A program made the translations under genes and the position numbers. A DNA stretch of 64,000 nt. Origin: Lentibacter sp. Lineage in GTDB: Bacteria > Pseudomonadota > Alphaproteobacteria > Rhodobacterales > Rhodobacteraceae. Shown piece by piece: positions 42,449-50,682 of the stretch. Each line of letters begins with the position of its first letter. Position 1 is the first letter of the stretch. Under the pieces are notes generated by a model. It saw nothing but the letters and a program-made list of their open reading frames with translations. It did no database searches and was not told where the DNA came from. The stretch spans positions 1 to 64,000 of the forward strand of contig JADGEJ010000001.1 of NCBI GenBank assembly GCA_016744435.1. The letters run 5' to 3'.

Positions 42449-45400
42449 AAATGTCAGCGATAATTATCGGCAACGAAAGTCTTGCGCAACAGTGTGCTGA
42501 AAAGTGGCTCAGTGCTGGTCACGCGATCTCCGTCGTGGTTACGCGTAATGACGATCTTCGCAATTGGGCGCAAGAGCGAGGCTATGATGTGCTCAACCCG
42601 GGGAATGGGTTGGCGAGCCGTCTTACAAATTACGAGGCAGACTGGCTTTTGTCGATCGCTAATTTGGATATTCTAGGTGATGATACTTTGGCAATCCCGC
42701 AACGTGGAGCCATTAATTTTCACGATGGACCTTTGCCGCGATACGCCGGTTTGAACGCCCCTGTTTGGGCAAGAATTAACGGCGAAAGCGTACATGGGAT
42801 CACTTGGCACCTCATAGAGACTGGCGTCGATACTGGTGAAATCATTTGCCAGTCTGCCTTTGATATTGCGCCAACCGACACAGCCCTGACCTTGAATACC
42901 AAAGCCTACGAAGTGGCTCTCAAAAGTTTTGACGAACTCATGGAGCGCATAGTGCTTGAACCGGTGCCAACAACCCGGCAGGCTGAACAGGACCGAAGCT
43001 ATTTTGGCAAGTTCAAGCGGCCGCCGGCCTTTGGCACACTTGATCTGACTGCGGATGCCGACGAGATTATAGCGTTGGTTCAGGGGCTTGATCATGGCCC
43101 GTATTGGAATCCGCTGACCACCCCTCGGCTTATTCATCATGACAAAATACTGGCTGTGAAAGGTGCAGTGGCTTCAGGCCTACCAAAGGCAAGCGTCCCA
43201 GCCGGAACTGTCCTTGACGTGACGGAGCACTCACTCACAGTGGCCACTGGCGCGGCTCCGGTTGTGCTCAAAGATATAAGTGATTTCGTAGGCACTGCTG
43301 TTATCCCGTCCAGCGTTTTTGCCAAGGGCGATGTCATTGCATCTCTTACGTCTGACCAAAAAGAGACACTCAATGAAGCCCAGCAAATAACTGCGCGGGG
43401 GGATCAGCATTGGCGCAGCGAGTTGGCGTCCTACGAGGCTGCAGTCTTGCCGCTCGCGCTGCCTTTCGACGCTACGCCACACTTGCAGAGCCTGCCTCTC
43501 AAACTACCTGCTACGCTTACTCTAGAACTTTTGTTTGAGCGGGTTGCCGGACTTGTTTCAGCGCTCAGCGAGACAGGTGCCGCTGACTTGGCATTTTCAA
43601 CAGAAATGGTTTCCAAGGCTACAGGGCACGCTAGCCACTGGGTACCATTGCGCTACACTGATGCCTTTCATTCGGCGCTTGAAATCGCGCGTGCGCATCC
43701 AAGCTTCGCACTTGATTTGCCGCTACGTGACCCGGCACTTACCATGCCGACAATGCCAGATATTGGGGTGTCAGATGGTAGTCATATCAACGGTTGCGCT
43801 CTGACTGTGACGGATGAAACACTGCACTATGACAGCACGCGTGTTAGCTCGGGCCTAGCTGGTATTTGGGCCAAGCGCATTGAGCACCTTGCGGCGATCG
43901 ATGATCTTTCTCAAGATCCAGCGACCTGGAATTTGATGCCTGGAACCGAGCATGACACCGTTGTTGAGAACTGGAACGAGACGGCTGTTGAGTATGATAC
44001 TCAAAGCTGCGTGCACCAGTTCTTTGAAGCCCAAGTCGCGCGCATACCAGACGCTGAAGCTCTTGTATTTGAGGGCGAAACACTCAGTTACGCTGAGCTG
44101 AACGCGCGTGCCAACCGGGCCGCTCATGTGTTGCGCACTATGGGTGTCGGTCCCGGTACGCTTGTTGGCCTTGCTGTGCATCGCGGACCGCAACTTTTGA
44201 TCGGCGCACTCGGAATCCTGAAGGCGGGCGGTGCTTACGTCCCAATCGACCCTGCTTATCCTGCAGATCGCATTGCGCTTTATATTCATGACAGTGCAGC
44301 GCCAGTTATCGTGACGCAAAAGGCATTAGCCGCTGACTTGCCAGCAGGCTCAGCACAGCTTCTCGAGCTTGACCGAGACCCCCGCCTTGAAGACGCTCCG
44401 GATAACAACTTGCAAGGGGGGGCAAGCCCAGAAGACCTTGCTTATTTGATCTACACCTCGGGCTCAACCGGCAAGCCAAAAGGCGTGATGGTTGAGCATC
44501 GCAATGTCTCAAACTTCTTTACAGGAATGGATGCGCGAATTTCTCACAAATCCGGAGGAGTTTGGCTAGCTGTCACTTCGCTGTCGTTTGATATTTCTGT
44601 ACTTGAGTTGTTTTATACCCTTGGTCGCGGTTTCAAGATCGTACTTGCAGGCGACGAAAGCCGCACGTTGGTGTCGGAAGGTCGCATTTCCATGACAGAG
44701 AAGGGGATGGACTTTGGGTTGTTCTATTGGGGCAATGACGACGGGCCCGGCAAGCAAAAATACCGTTTGCTGCTGGACGGGGCCAAGTTTGCAGATGCCA
44801 ACGGCTTTAGTTCAGTCTGGACGCCAGAGAGGCATTTCCATGCCTTTGGTGGGCCGTACCCAAACCCATCTGTAACTGGCGCTGCTGTTGCCGCCGTTAC
44901 TAAGAATATCTCAGTGAGATCAGGGTCTTGCGTCACACCGCTCCATCATCCTTTGCGTATCGCCGAAGAATGGGCCGTGATTGACAACCTCACAGATGGG
45001 CGGGCTGGCTTGTCGATCGCAGCTGGTTGGCAGCCAGATGATTTTGTATTGCGGCCAGAAAACGCGCCGCCGCACAACAAACCAGCGATGTTTGAATCGC
45101 TGGATATTCTGCGCAAGCTTTGGCGTGGCGAAGCTGTGAGCTTCCCAAATGGCTCTGGTAAGGATGTCGCGGTTGTAACGCAGCCAAGGCCTGTTTCAAA
45201 AGAATTGCCGATCTGGGTAACAACGGCGGGCAACCCGGCGACGTGGCGTGAGGCCGGTGAAAACGGCGCAAATGTGCTGACACACCTGCTTGGCCAATCG
45301 ATCGACGAGGTTGGCGATAAGATCAAGATCTACCGAGAAGCGCTTGAAAAAGCTGGGCATAACCCTGACGATTACACGGTCACGCTGATGCTACACACCT

Positions 45401-47019
45401 ATGTCGCGAAGACGCGCGAAGAAGCGCGGGAGACTGCGCGTGGGCCAATGAAAGACTATCTCAATGCCGCCGCTGGCCTGATCAAGCAATACGCATGGGC
45501 CTTTCCGGCGTTCAAAAAGCCCAAAGGTGTCGACAATCCTTTTGAACTTGATCTGGAGATTTTGGGTGACGATGAGCTTGATGCGATCCTTGAGTTTGCC
45601 TTTGAGCGCTACTTTGATGACAGCGGCTTGTTCGGCACCGTCGAAGACTGTCTGGACCGAGTGGAGCAACTCAAACGCATAGGCGTGGATGAAATCGGTT
45701 GTCTGATCGACTATGGCATCGCGCCTGATGTTGTTTTAGAAGGGCTGAAGCCACTCGCGGAAGTGCACCGCCGCACAAATGATGTGGTAGGGGCCAGTGA
45801 TGGTGACTATTCTCTAGCAGCCCAGATTGTGCGCCATGGCGTTACTCATTTGCAGTGCACGCCATCTCTTGCACGTATGCTGAGCATCAACGAAGAAAGC
45901 CGTATGGCGCTATCGCGGGTGAAGCACCTGATGATTGGTGGCGAAGCTTTGCCGGGTAATCTCGTCGCCGGGTTGCAAGAACTAACAGATGCCAAAATCG
46001 AGAACATGTATGGCCCGACGGAAACCACTATCTGGTCAACGACAGAAACGGCTCGCAAGCCGGAGGACACTGTCAACATTGGCCGTCCGGTTGCCAACAC
46101 TCAAACCTATGTTCTGAATGAGCAAGGTGCGCCCTGCTTGGTAGGCCAGCCGGGTGAGTTGTTTATCGGGGGGGCAGGCGTAACGCGAGGTTATTGGCAA
46201 CGAGATGATCTGACTGCCGAGCGCTATGTTACAAACCCTTTCGATGAAGGGCGGATGTATCGAACCGGCGACTTGGTGCGCTGGCGTGATGACGGGCGTA
46301 TCGACTTCCTAGGTCGGGCAGACAACCAGGTGAAATTGCGAGGGTACCGTATCGAACTTGGCGAAATTGAAGCACGGTTGCATGAGCAGCCGAGCATCCG
46401 GCAAGCTGTTGTAATAGCGCGGGAAGATGCCCCAGGAGACGTGCGACTTGTCGCTTATGTGGTGTCTGACAAAGCTCCAGAGGAGGCTGCTTTGCGTAAG
46501 AGTTTGGCGCGTGACCTACCCGAGTTCATGCTGCCACAACACGTTGTACGGCTGGATGCTTTTCCGCTCACGCCAAACAAGAAAGTTGACAGGAAGGCCC
46601 TTCCGCAGCCTCAATCAGAAACAGCTGAATTGTCGCAGAATGCTGGCAGCCTAAGGGCATCCGATGATGCTGTCGAAGCAGAAATCATACGCGTGTGGAC
46701 GCATGTTTTGGGTGTTCAAAATATCCAGGGCCGCGATAACTTCTTTGACTTAGGAGGACATTCACTGCTTGCGGTTCAGGCGCATCGGGAAATCCGGGAA
46801 GGATGTACTGTACCGCGCCTTTCGATCACTGATATTTTTCGCTTCCCGACGTTGTCCGCTTTGGCCGAACGCGTGCGTGAATTGGGTGCAACGGTGACTT
46901 CGCAGAAGCCTGTGACAGCAAAACCACCTGTGCCTCCCATAGCACCATCAGCCCCAGATGAGACAATGTCACGCCGTCGCGCGATGCGTGCACGTCGAGA
47001 AGTGGCGCGCGCTTCGTGA
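42445..47019 (+). CDS. NRPS: formyltransferase - degenerate C - A(luciferase-like monooxygenase) - PCP
   Basis: A 1524-residue synthetase. Residues 1-320: formyltransferase fold with Asn91-x-His93 (INFHDGPLPRYAG) and Asp129 (TGVDTGE), as in Met-tRNA and LgrA-type formylation domains. About 325-510: a condensation-like remnant without HHxxxDG. Adenylation domain: SGSTGKPKG at 672, SFDISVLELF (A4), then an inserted luciferase-like FMN monooxygenase at about 750-1112 (MDFGLFYWGND, SVWTPERHFHAFGG), then GGEALP, MYGPTETT (1188) and GYRIELGEIE. Carrier Ser1440 in DLGGHSL. The specificity residues read by eye as D-I-L-Q-M-G-M-I-W resemble glycine codes. Relatives with the same insertion (MtaG/MelG) hydroxylate glycine and leave an amide. 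No TE, so the aminoacyl chain is probably passed to the PKS. Confidence 0.93.
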   Translation: MKMSAIIIGNESLAQQCAEKWLSAGHAISVVVTRNDDLRNWAQERGYDVLNPGNGLASRLTNYEADWLLSIANLDILGDDTLAIPQRGAINFHDGPLPRYAGLNAPVWARINGESVHGITWHLIETGVDTGEIICQSAFDIAPTDTALTLNTKAYEVALKSFDELMERIVLEPVPTTRQAEQDRSYFGKFKRPPAFGTLDLTADADEIIALVQGLDHGPYWNPLTTPRLIHHDKILAVKGAVASGLPKASVPAGTVLDVTEHSLTVATGAAPVVLKDISDFVGTAVIPSSVFAKGDVIASLTSDQKETLNEAQQITARGDQHWRSELASYEAAVLPLALPFDATPHLQSLPLKLPATLTLELLFERVAGLVSALSETGAADLAFSTEMVSKATGHASHWVPLRYTDAFHSALEIARAHPSFALDLPLRDPALTMPTMPDIGVSDGSHINGCALTVTDETLHYDSTRVSSGLAGIWAKRIEHLAAIDDLSQDPATWNLMPGTEHDTVVENWNETAVEYDTQSCVHQFFEAQVARIPDAEALVFEGETLSYAELNARANRAAHVLRTMGVGPGTLVGLAVHRGPQLLIGALGILKAGGAYVPIDPAYPADRIALYIHDSAAPVIVTQKALAADLPAGSAQLLELDRDPRLEDAPDNNLQGGASPEDLAYLIYTSGSTGKPKGVMVEHRNVSNFFTGMDARISHKSGGVWLAVTSLSFDISVLELFYTLGRGFKIVLAGDESRTLVSEGRISMTEKGMDFGLFYWGNDDGPGKQKYRLLLDGAKFADANGFSSVWTPERHFHAFGGPYPNPSVTGAAVAAVTKNISVRSGSCVTPLHHPLRIAEEWAVIDNLTDGRAGLSIAAGWQPDDFVLRPENAPPHNKPAMFESLDILRKLWRGEAVSFPNGSGKDVAVVTQPRPVSKELPIWVTTAGNPATWREAGENGANVLTHLLGQSIDEVGDKIKIYREALEKAGHNPDDYTVTLMLHTYVAKTREEARETARGPMKDYLNAAAGLIKQYAWAFPAFKKPKGVDNPFELDLEILGDDELDAILEFAFERYFDDSGLFGTVEDCLDRVEQLKRIGVDEIGCLIDYGIAPDVVLEGLKPLAEVHRRTNDVVGASDGDYSLAAQIVRHGVTHLQCTPSLARMLSINEESRMALSRVKHLMIGGEALPGNLVAGLQELTDAKIENMYGPTETTIWSTTETARKPEDTVNIGRPVANTQTYVLNEQGAPCLVGQPGELFIGGAGVTRGYWQRDDLTAERYVTNPFDEGRMYRTGDLVRWRDDGRIDFLGRADNQVKLRGYRIELGEIEARLHEQPSIRQAVVIAREDAPGDVRLVAYVVSDKAPEEAALRKSLARDLPEFMLPQHVVRLDAFPLTPNKKVDRKALPQPQSETAELSQNAGSLRASDDAVEAEIIRVWTHVLGVQNIQGRDNFFDLGGHSLLAVQAHREIREGCTVPRLSITDIFRFPTLSALAERVRELGATVTSQKPVTAKPPVPPIAPSAPDETMSRRRAMRARREVARAS

Positions 47020-47678
47020 TTGGGGAAGAGATTTTGGTTGCTCTTGAGCGGGCGCTTGCACCCGACATTGCGTTTGAGGTGGAAGATCCTCGTGTTTCCG
47101 ACGACGGATTGTTGATAGAAGAACTCGCCTATGTTGCGAATGCTGTACCGAAACGCCGCCGCGAGTATGCTTCGGGGCGGCGCGCTGCACGCAGTGCATT
47201 TGCAAAAATCGGGCTGCCCTCAGCAGCGATTGTCGCTGGTCAAAACCGTGCGCCTATCTGGCCGCAAGGTGCAATCGGCAGCATCAGTCATTGCCAGGAT
47301 CTTTGCGTGGCTCTCGTAGCAAAAGCGAAATCATATCGCTCGCTTGGCGTTGATGTTGAGGCTCGTATGCCGCTTGCAGAGGACCTGGTCGAAACAGTGT
47401 GTACCACTCAAGAAATGGACAAACTGTCTTTCACCTCAGAGATCGCGTTACTCGAAGCAACGAGCATATTTTCAGCCAAAGAAGCCACTTACAAAGCACT
47501 GTTTCCCGTTACGCAAGAATTGATCAATTTTCATGACCTGACGATTGACTTCGTCTCGTTAGATGAGTTTGTCGCGGTCTTCACATCTCCGAAAACCGAG
47601 TTTGAAGCCGGATTTGTAGCAACGGGGCATAGCATTGAGCTTTCGCAGCACGTTGTTCACATAGTGGTACTTTCGTAG
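47016..47678 (+). CDS. 4'-phosphopantetheinyl transferase (EntD/Sfp type)
   Basis: A 220-residue PPTase that activates carrier proteins by adding the phosphopantetheine arm. Motifs: GRRAARSAFAKIG, GSISHCQDLCVAL, LGVDVEARM (Mg-binding D-x-E) and FSAKEATYKALFP. This is the EntD-like subgroup. The start is GTG at 47016, overlapping the NRPS stop (GTGA). It completes the PKS/NRPS operon and presumably modifies Ser1797 of the PKS and Ser1440 of the NRPS. Confidence 0.92.
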   Translation: MIGEEILVALERALAPDIAFEVEDPRVSDDGLLIEELAYVANAVPKRRREYASGRRAARSAFAKIGLPSAAIVAGQNRAPIWPQGAIGSISHCQDLCVALVAKAKSYRSLGVDVEARMPLAEDLVETVCTTQEMDKLSFTSEIALLEATSIFSAKEATYKALFPVTQELINFHDLTIDFVSLDEFVAVFTSPKTEFEAGFVATGHSIELSQHVVHIVVLS

Positions 47679-47902
47679 CGTGTTGAAATAGAACGATAGT
47701 TAGGTATCAATCTGTACGGTAAGGGATCGTTTGGAAACACTGAGTTTCTCCCATATTCCTAAAAATATTGGCAAAATGGCAATAGATACGCTATGTATTT
47801 CTAAGCAAAGCTGGTTGCGCCTGGGGCAACTGATTTTGAGTATTTTTCTAGCAATATTCTTGCGGGGGCAGGGAATGGCGCCACGGTAGCGGAGTTTGGA
47901 CA

Positions 47903-49204
47903 ATGGGCCAGATCCAATCGTTTGGTGATTTTATTAGCATGTTGCGTCGGCGCTTTTGGCTGATCGCGATTGTTGTGCTCGTCGGTACTTTGGGTTCAAT
48001 TTACTGGGCTTTGGGCCAGAAAAAGATCTATGAGGCGACGGCCGTTGCGCAGATTGAAGCTCCGACAATTGTCGACGCAGGCACAAGAGCGGGCGGCACA
48101 ACGTCGATAGATAGAAGGTTGCGTTTGCTCGAGCAACAGCTCATGGCGCGAGATAATCTCGTGAACATCATCAAAAAATATGGGCTTTACTCTGGTGTGG
48201 ACCTGTCGCCAAACCTCAAGGTTTCAGCCTTGCGTGACTCGGCGCGAATTCTTCAGATCACCGATCCAAATGCGAGTTGGGGGGCGGTACGCACGCCAAC
48301 GGGCATGGTTATCACTGTTTCAGATACAGACCCGGAAATGGCGGCTTTGCTTGCAAATGAGTTTCTGCAAAACCTGCTCGATCTTAACAACGAACGTCGT
48401 TCGGCGGCCGCCTCCGAGCAACTTTCGTTCTTTCAAGCCGAGGAAGAGCGGGTTGAATCTGAGATCACTTTGCTCGAAACGCGCATAGCTACTTTCAAGG
48501 AACAAAACGCACCGTATTTGCCTGCAGGTATTGCGTCGCAGCGTGAAGAGCTTACCGAACTGAGGTCAAGCTTGCTTCAGCTCGATCAAAGTTTGATCGA
48601 ATTGGAAGGCAGTGGTGGGCGTCAACGCAATATCGAAAACCAACGCGCTTTGATCAATGAACAACGCAACTTGATAGGTGTCCGGATTTCTGAGATCCAA
48701 GAAGCCATCACAACTGCGCCTGAAGTTGAACGGCAGTTTAGCACGCTCAAGCGCGAGCAAGACCAACTCAAAGCGCAGTACACGGTCATCACGCAACGCG
48801 CGACGAGTGCTGAAATGAGCCAAGCGCTTGAAAACCAGGATCAGTTTGAGAGAATTGAGGTGTTGGAAACAGCTCTTGTTCCGGAGAACCCTGTTTCAGG
48901 TAGCCGTAAGAAGAAGGCAATCATGGGCTTCGCAGCCAGTAGTGTTATTGGCTTGGGTCTTGCTTTCTTGCTTGAATTGTTACGCCCGGTCATTCGGACG
49001 CGTGAGCACTTAGAACGTCAGCTCAATGTTAAGGCTGTTGTCGCGATCCCTAAGATCAACAGCCCTAAAGGCAAGAAGAAAAACAAGGTCATTCGCGCGG
49101 CACTGCTTGTGGGCTTGCTGGCGGCGGCTGCGATTCTTTATGGAGTTCTCAAAGATGGGTTCAGCGGCTTAATCGGGCTTGTCCAACGCAAAACGATCGG
49201 TTGA
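47903..49204 (+). CDS. polysaccharide chain-length/co-polymerase protein (Wzz/GumC-like)
   Basis: A 433-residue PCP-family protein. A first membrane helix (FWLIAIVVLVGTLGSIYWA, about 18-36), a large periplasmic region with long coiled coils (about 150-310) and a second helix after VPENPVSGSRKKK (about 338-358) are the hallmarks of Wzz/GumC/ExoP N-terminal domains. A third hydrophobic stretch lies near 395-410. The cytoplasmic kinase domain is absent; a separate ATPase is encoded convergently 9 nt away. The 224-nt upstream gap is A+T-rich and should contain its own promoter. Confidence 0.88.
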   Translation: MGQIQSFGDFISMLRRRFWLIAIVVLVGTLGSIYWALGQKKIYEATAVAQIEAPTIVDAGTRAGGTTSIDRRLRLLEQQLMARDNLVNIIKKYGLYSGVDLSPNLKVSALRDSARILQITDPNASWGAVRTPTGMVITVSDTDPEMAALLANEFLQNLLDLNNERRSAAASEQLSFFQAEEERVESEITLLETRIATFKEQNAPYLPAGIASQREELTELRSSLLQLDQSLIELEGSGGRQRNIENQRALINEQRNLIGVRISEIQEAITTAPEVERQFSTLKREQDQLKAQYTVITQRATSAEMSQALENQDQFERIEVLETALVPENPVSGSRKKKAIMGFAASSVIGLGLAFLLELLRPVIRTREHLERQLNVKAVVAIPKINSPKGKKKNKVIRAALLVGLLAAAAILYGVLKDGFSGLIGLVQRKTIG

Positions 49205-49213
49205 TTGGCGCAA

Positions 49214-50512
49214 TTAGTAGCCGTAGCTATAGTCGCTGCCATCTTCCCCTTCAGCTTGGTTAAGAACAACACCAAGCAAAGGCGTGTCTTCTCCCAAGCG
49301 ACGCATCACTTCGCGTACTTCTTCTGGGCTGGTGCTGCCACCGCCGACAACCATGAGAACGCCATCAAATTGCTTGCGGAACGCAATGACATCGTCAAAC
49401 GCTAGGGCAGGGGGCATGTCAAACAACACGATATCGGGCGACATTTCCTCCATCATGCGGTCAAGGTTAAGGCCTGTGGCTGGGTCTTGTGCAAGCTCGG
49501 CTGCGTAGGGCTCGATCACTCCGTTGGTTCCAATAGCAAGGCTGGAACCGATATTGAGATTGTTGCGATCAAACTTAACCAGAAAGTCCTCCGCGGGAAC
49601 GATGCCACGCAAAAAATCACCCATGCAACCAGGGCTCGGGTCTCCGATGACACCCGCGACAGAGGGGTTGCGCATGTCCATGTCTAGAAGAATGGTGCGG
49701 TTTGCTTCGTAGCGTGACAGCGAGATAGCAAGGTTTACGGCTGTAAAGGTCTTGCCACAATTGCGGGAGGGGGAGGTGATCGCTACACGCTTCCAGCCAT
49801 GCTCAAGCATTGTGTGTACCAGGCGTGTGCGCAAGACGTCAAAGGCACCATGTGCAGGCTCGTTCCGACTTGCTGTAATCACGAGATTTTCTTCAAGGTG
49901 GGGTACATTAACGGGCATTACTGCCAATTTGTTCCACAAATCCGCAGGCTCGGCCAGAGGCGCTTTCTGGCTGTCTTCATAGGCCTCGCGCAGTTTTCTC
50001 TGGGTGGCTAGATCAGCGGCGCTGAGTGGTAGAGGAGCTGGTAGTTCTGCTTCCTGCCGTGCAGGAGTAGCTGGCTCGTGAGGCGTTTTTGGCTCGTTGG
50101 TTTCTGTTTGCACAACCAATTCAGGACCCAAAGCAAGGGGTGCTATTGCGGTGACCTCTTCCGCCTCGCAAACTTGTTCTGGCTCCGAGTTGCCTTCATC
50201 AGAAATTTTCTTGATTGCGGTTTCAACAAGCGCGTTATGCTCAAGAACTTCCTCGCGATGGCGTTCGGAAACTTCTTCAGCGCGGTGTTCTGAAAGCTCT
50301 TCATCAAACTCGGCGTCAAGCGCGTCAAGCGCGTCGAAGCTTTCTTCAATCTTCGGCGTGCTGGGTACAGACTGTGGTGCCTCTGCTGGTGATTCTTTGA
50401 CAGGAGCAACAACAACTTCCTCATTTCCGAGCATATCTGCAATCAGACGGCTACGGTCTTCACGGCTGAGTTGTTTGCGTGCGGTCCGGCTGTATGTGCG
50501 GCGTTCACTCAT
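49214..50512 (-). CDS. CpsD/Wzc-type tyrosine-kinase-like ATPase (exopolysaccharide)
   Basis: A 432-residue cytoplasmic protein. The first 190 residues are acidic and disordered (many Glu, Ala, Pro). The C-terminal BY-kinase-like domain has Walker A region TSPSRNCGKTFTAVNLA (a variant lacking the usual glycines before GK), Walker A' ILLDMDMRNPS and Walker B DIVLFDMPP. The C-terminus is DYSYGY, a short Tyr cluster suited to autophosphorylation. It is the separate catalytic partner of the Wzz/GumC-like protein encoded convergently; such split pairs are common in Gram-positives and some alphaproteobacteria. The long acidic N-terminus is unusual. Confidence 0.85.
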   Translation of the reverse strand: MSERRTYSRTARKQLSREDRSRLIADMLGNEEVVVAPVKESPAEAPQSVPSTPKIEESFDALDALDAEFDEELSEHRAEEVSERHREEVLEHNALVETAIKKISDEGNSEPEQVCEAEEVTAIAPLALGPELVVQTETNEPKTPHEPATPARQEAELPAPLPLSAADLATQRKLREAYEDSQKAPLAEPADLWNKLAVMPVNVPHLEENLVITASRNEPAHGAFDVLRTRLVHTMLEHGWKRVAITSPSRNCGKTFTAVNLAISLSRYEANRTILLDMDMRNPSVAGVIGDPSPGCMGDFLRGIVPAEDFLVKFDRNNLNIGSSLAIGTNGVIEPYAAELAQDPATGLNLDRMMEEMSPDIVLFDMPPALAFDDVIAFRKQFDGVLMVVGGGSTSPEEVREVMRRLGEDTPLLGVVLNQAEGEDGSDYSYGY

Positions 50513-50682
50513 GACAGGTGCCTTTGAGGGATGCCATGTTCCTTAGAGCGCAAAATTTGTTGTCTGTATGCTTCAAGTTTCACCTGTAATTTCGACGTTA
50601 CCGTCATAGCATTAGATAAGCCTTGTCGCTCTTAAACCAAGTAAATCAGGCGAAATTGCGCCAAACTTGGGTAAATACAAGG

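Noticed and set aside
50634..50680. Possible terminator from ACCAAGT / ACTTGGGT
   Set aside because: The arms do not pair perfectly, the loop is long and no T-run follows in the relevant direction.
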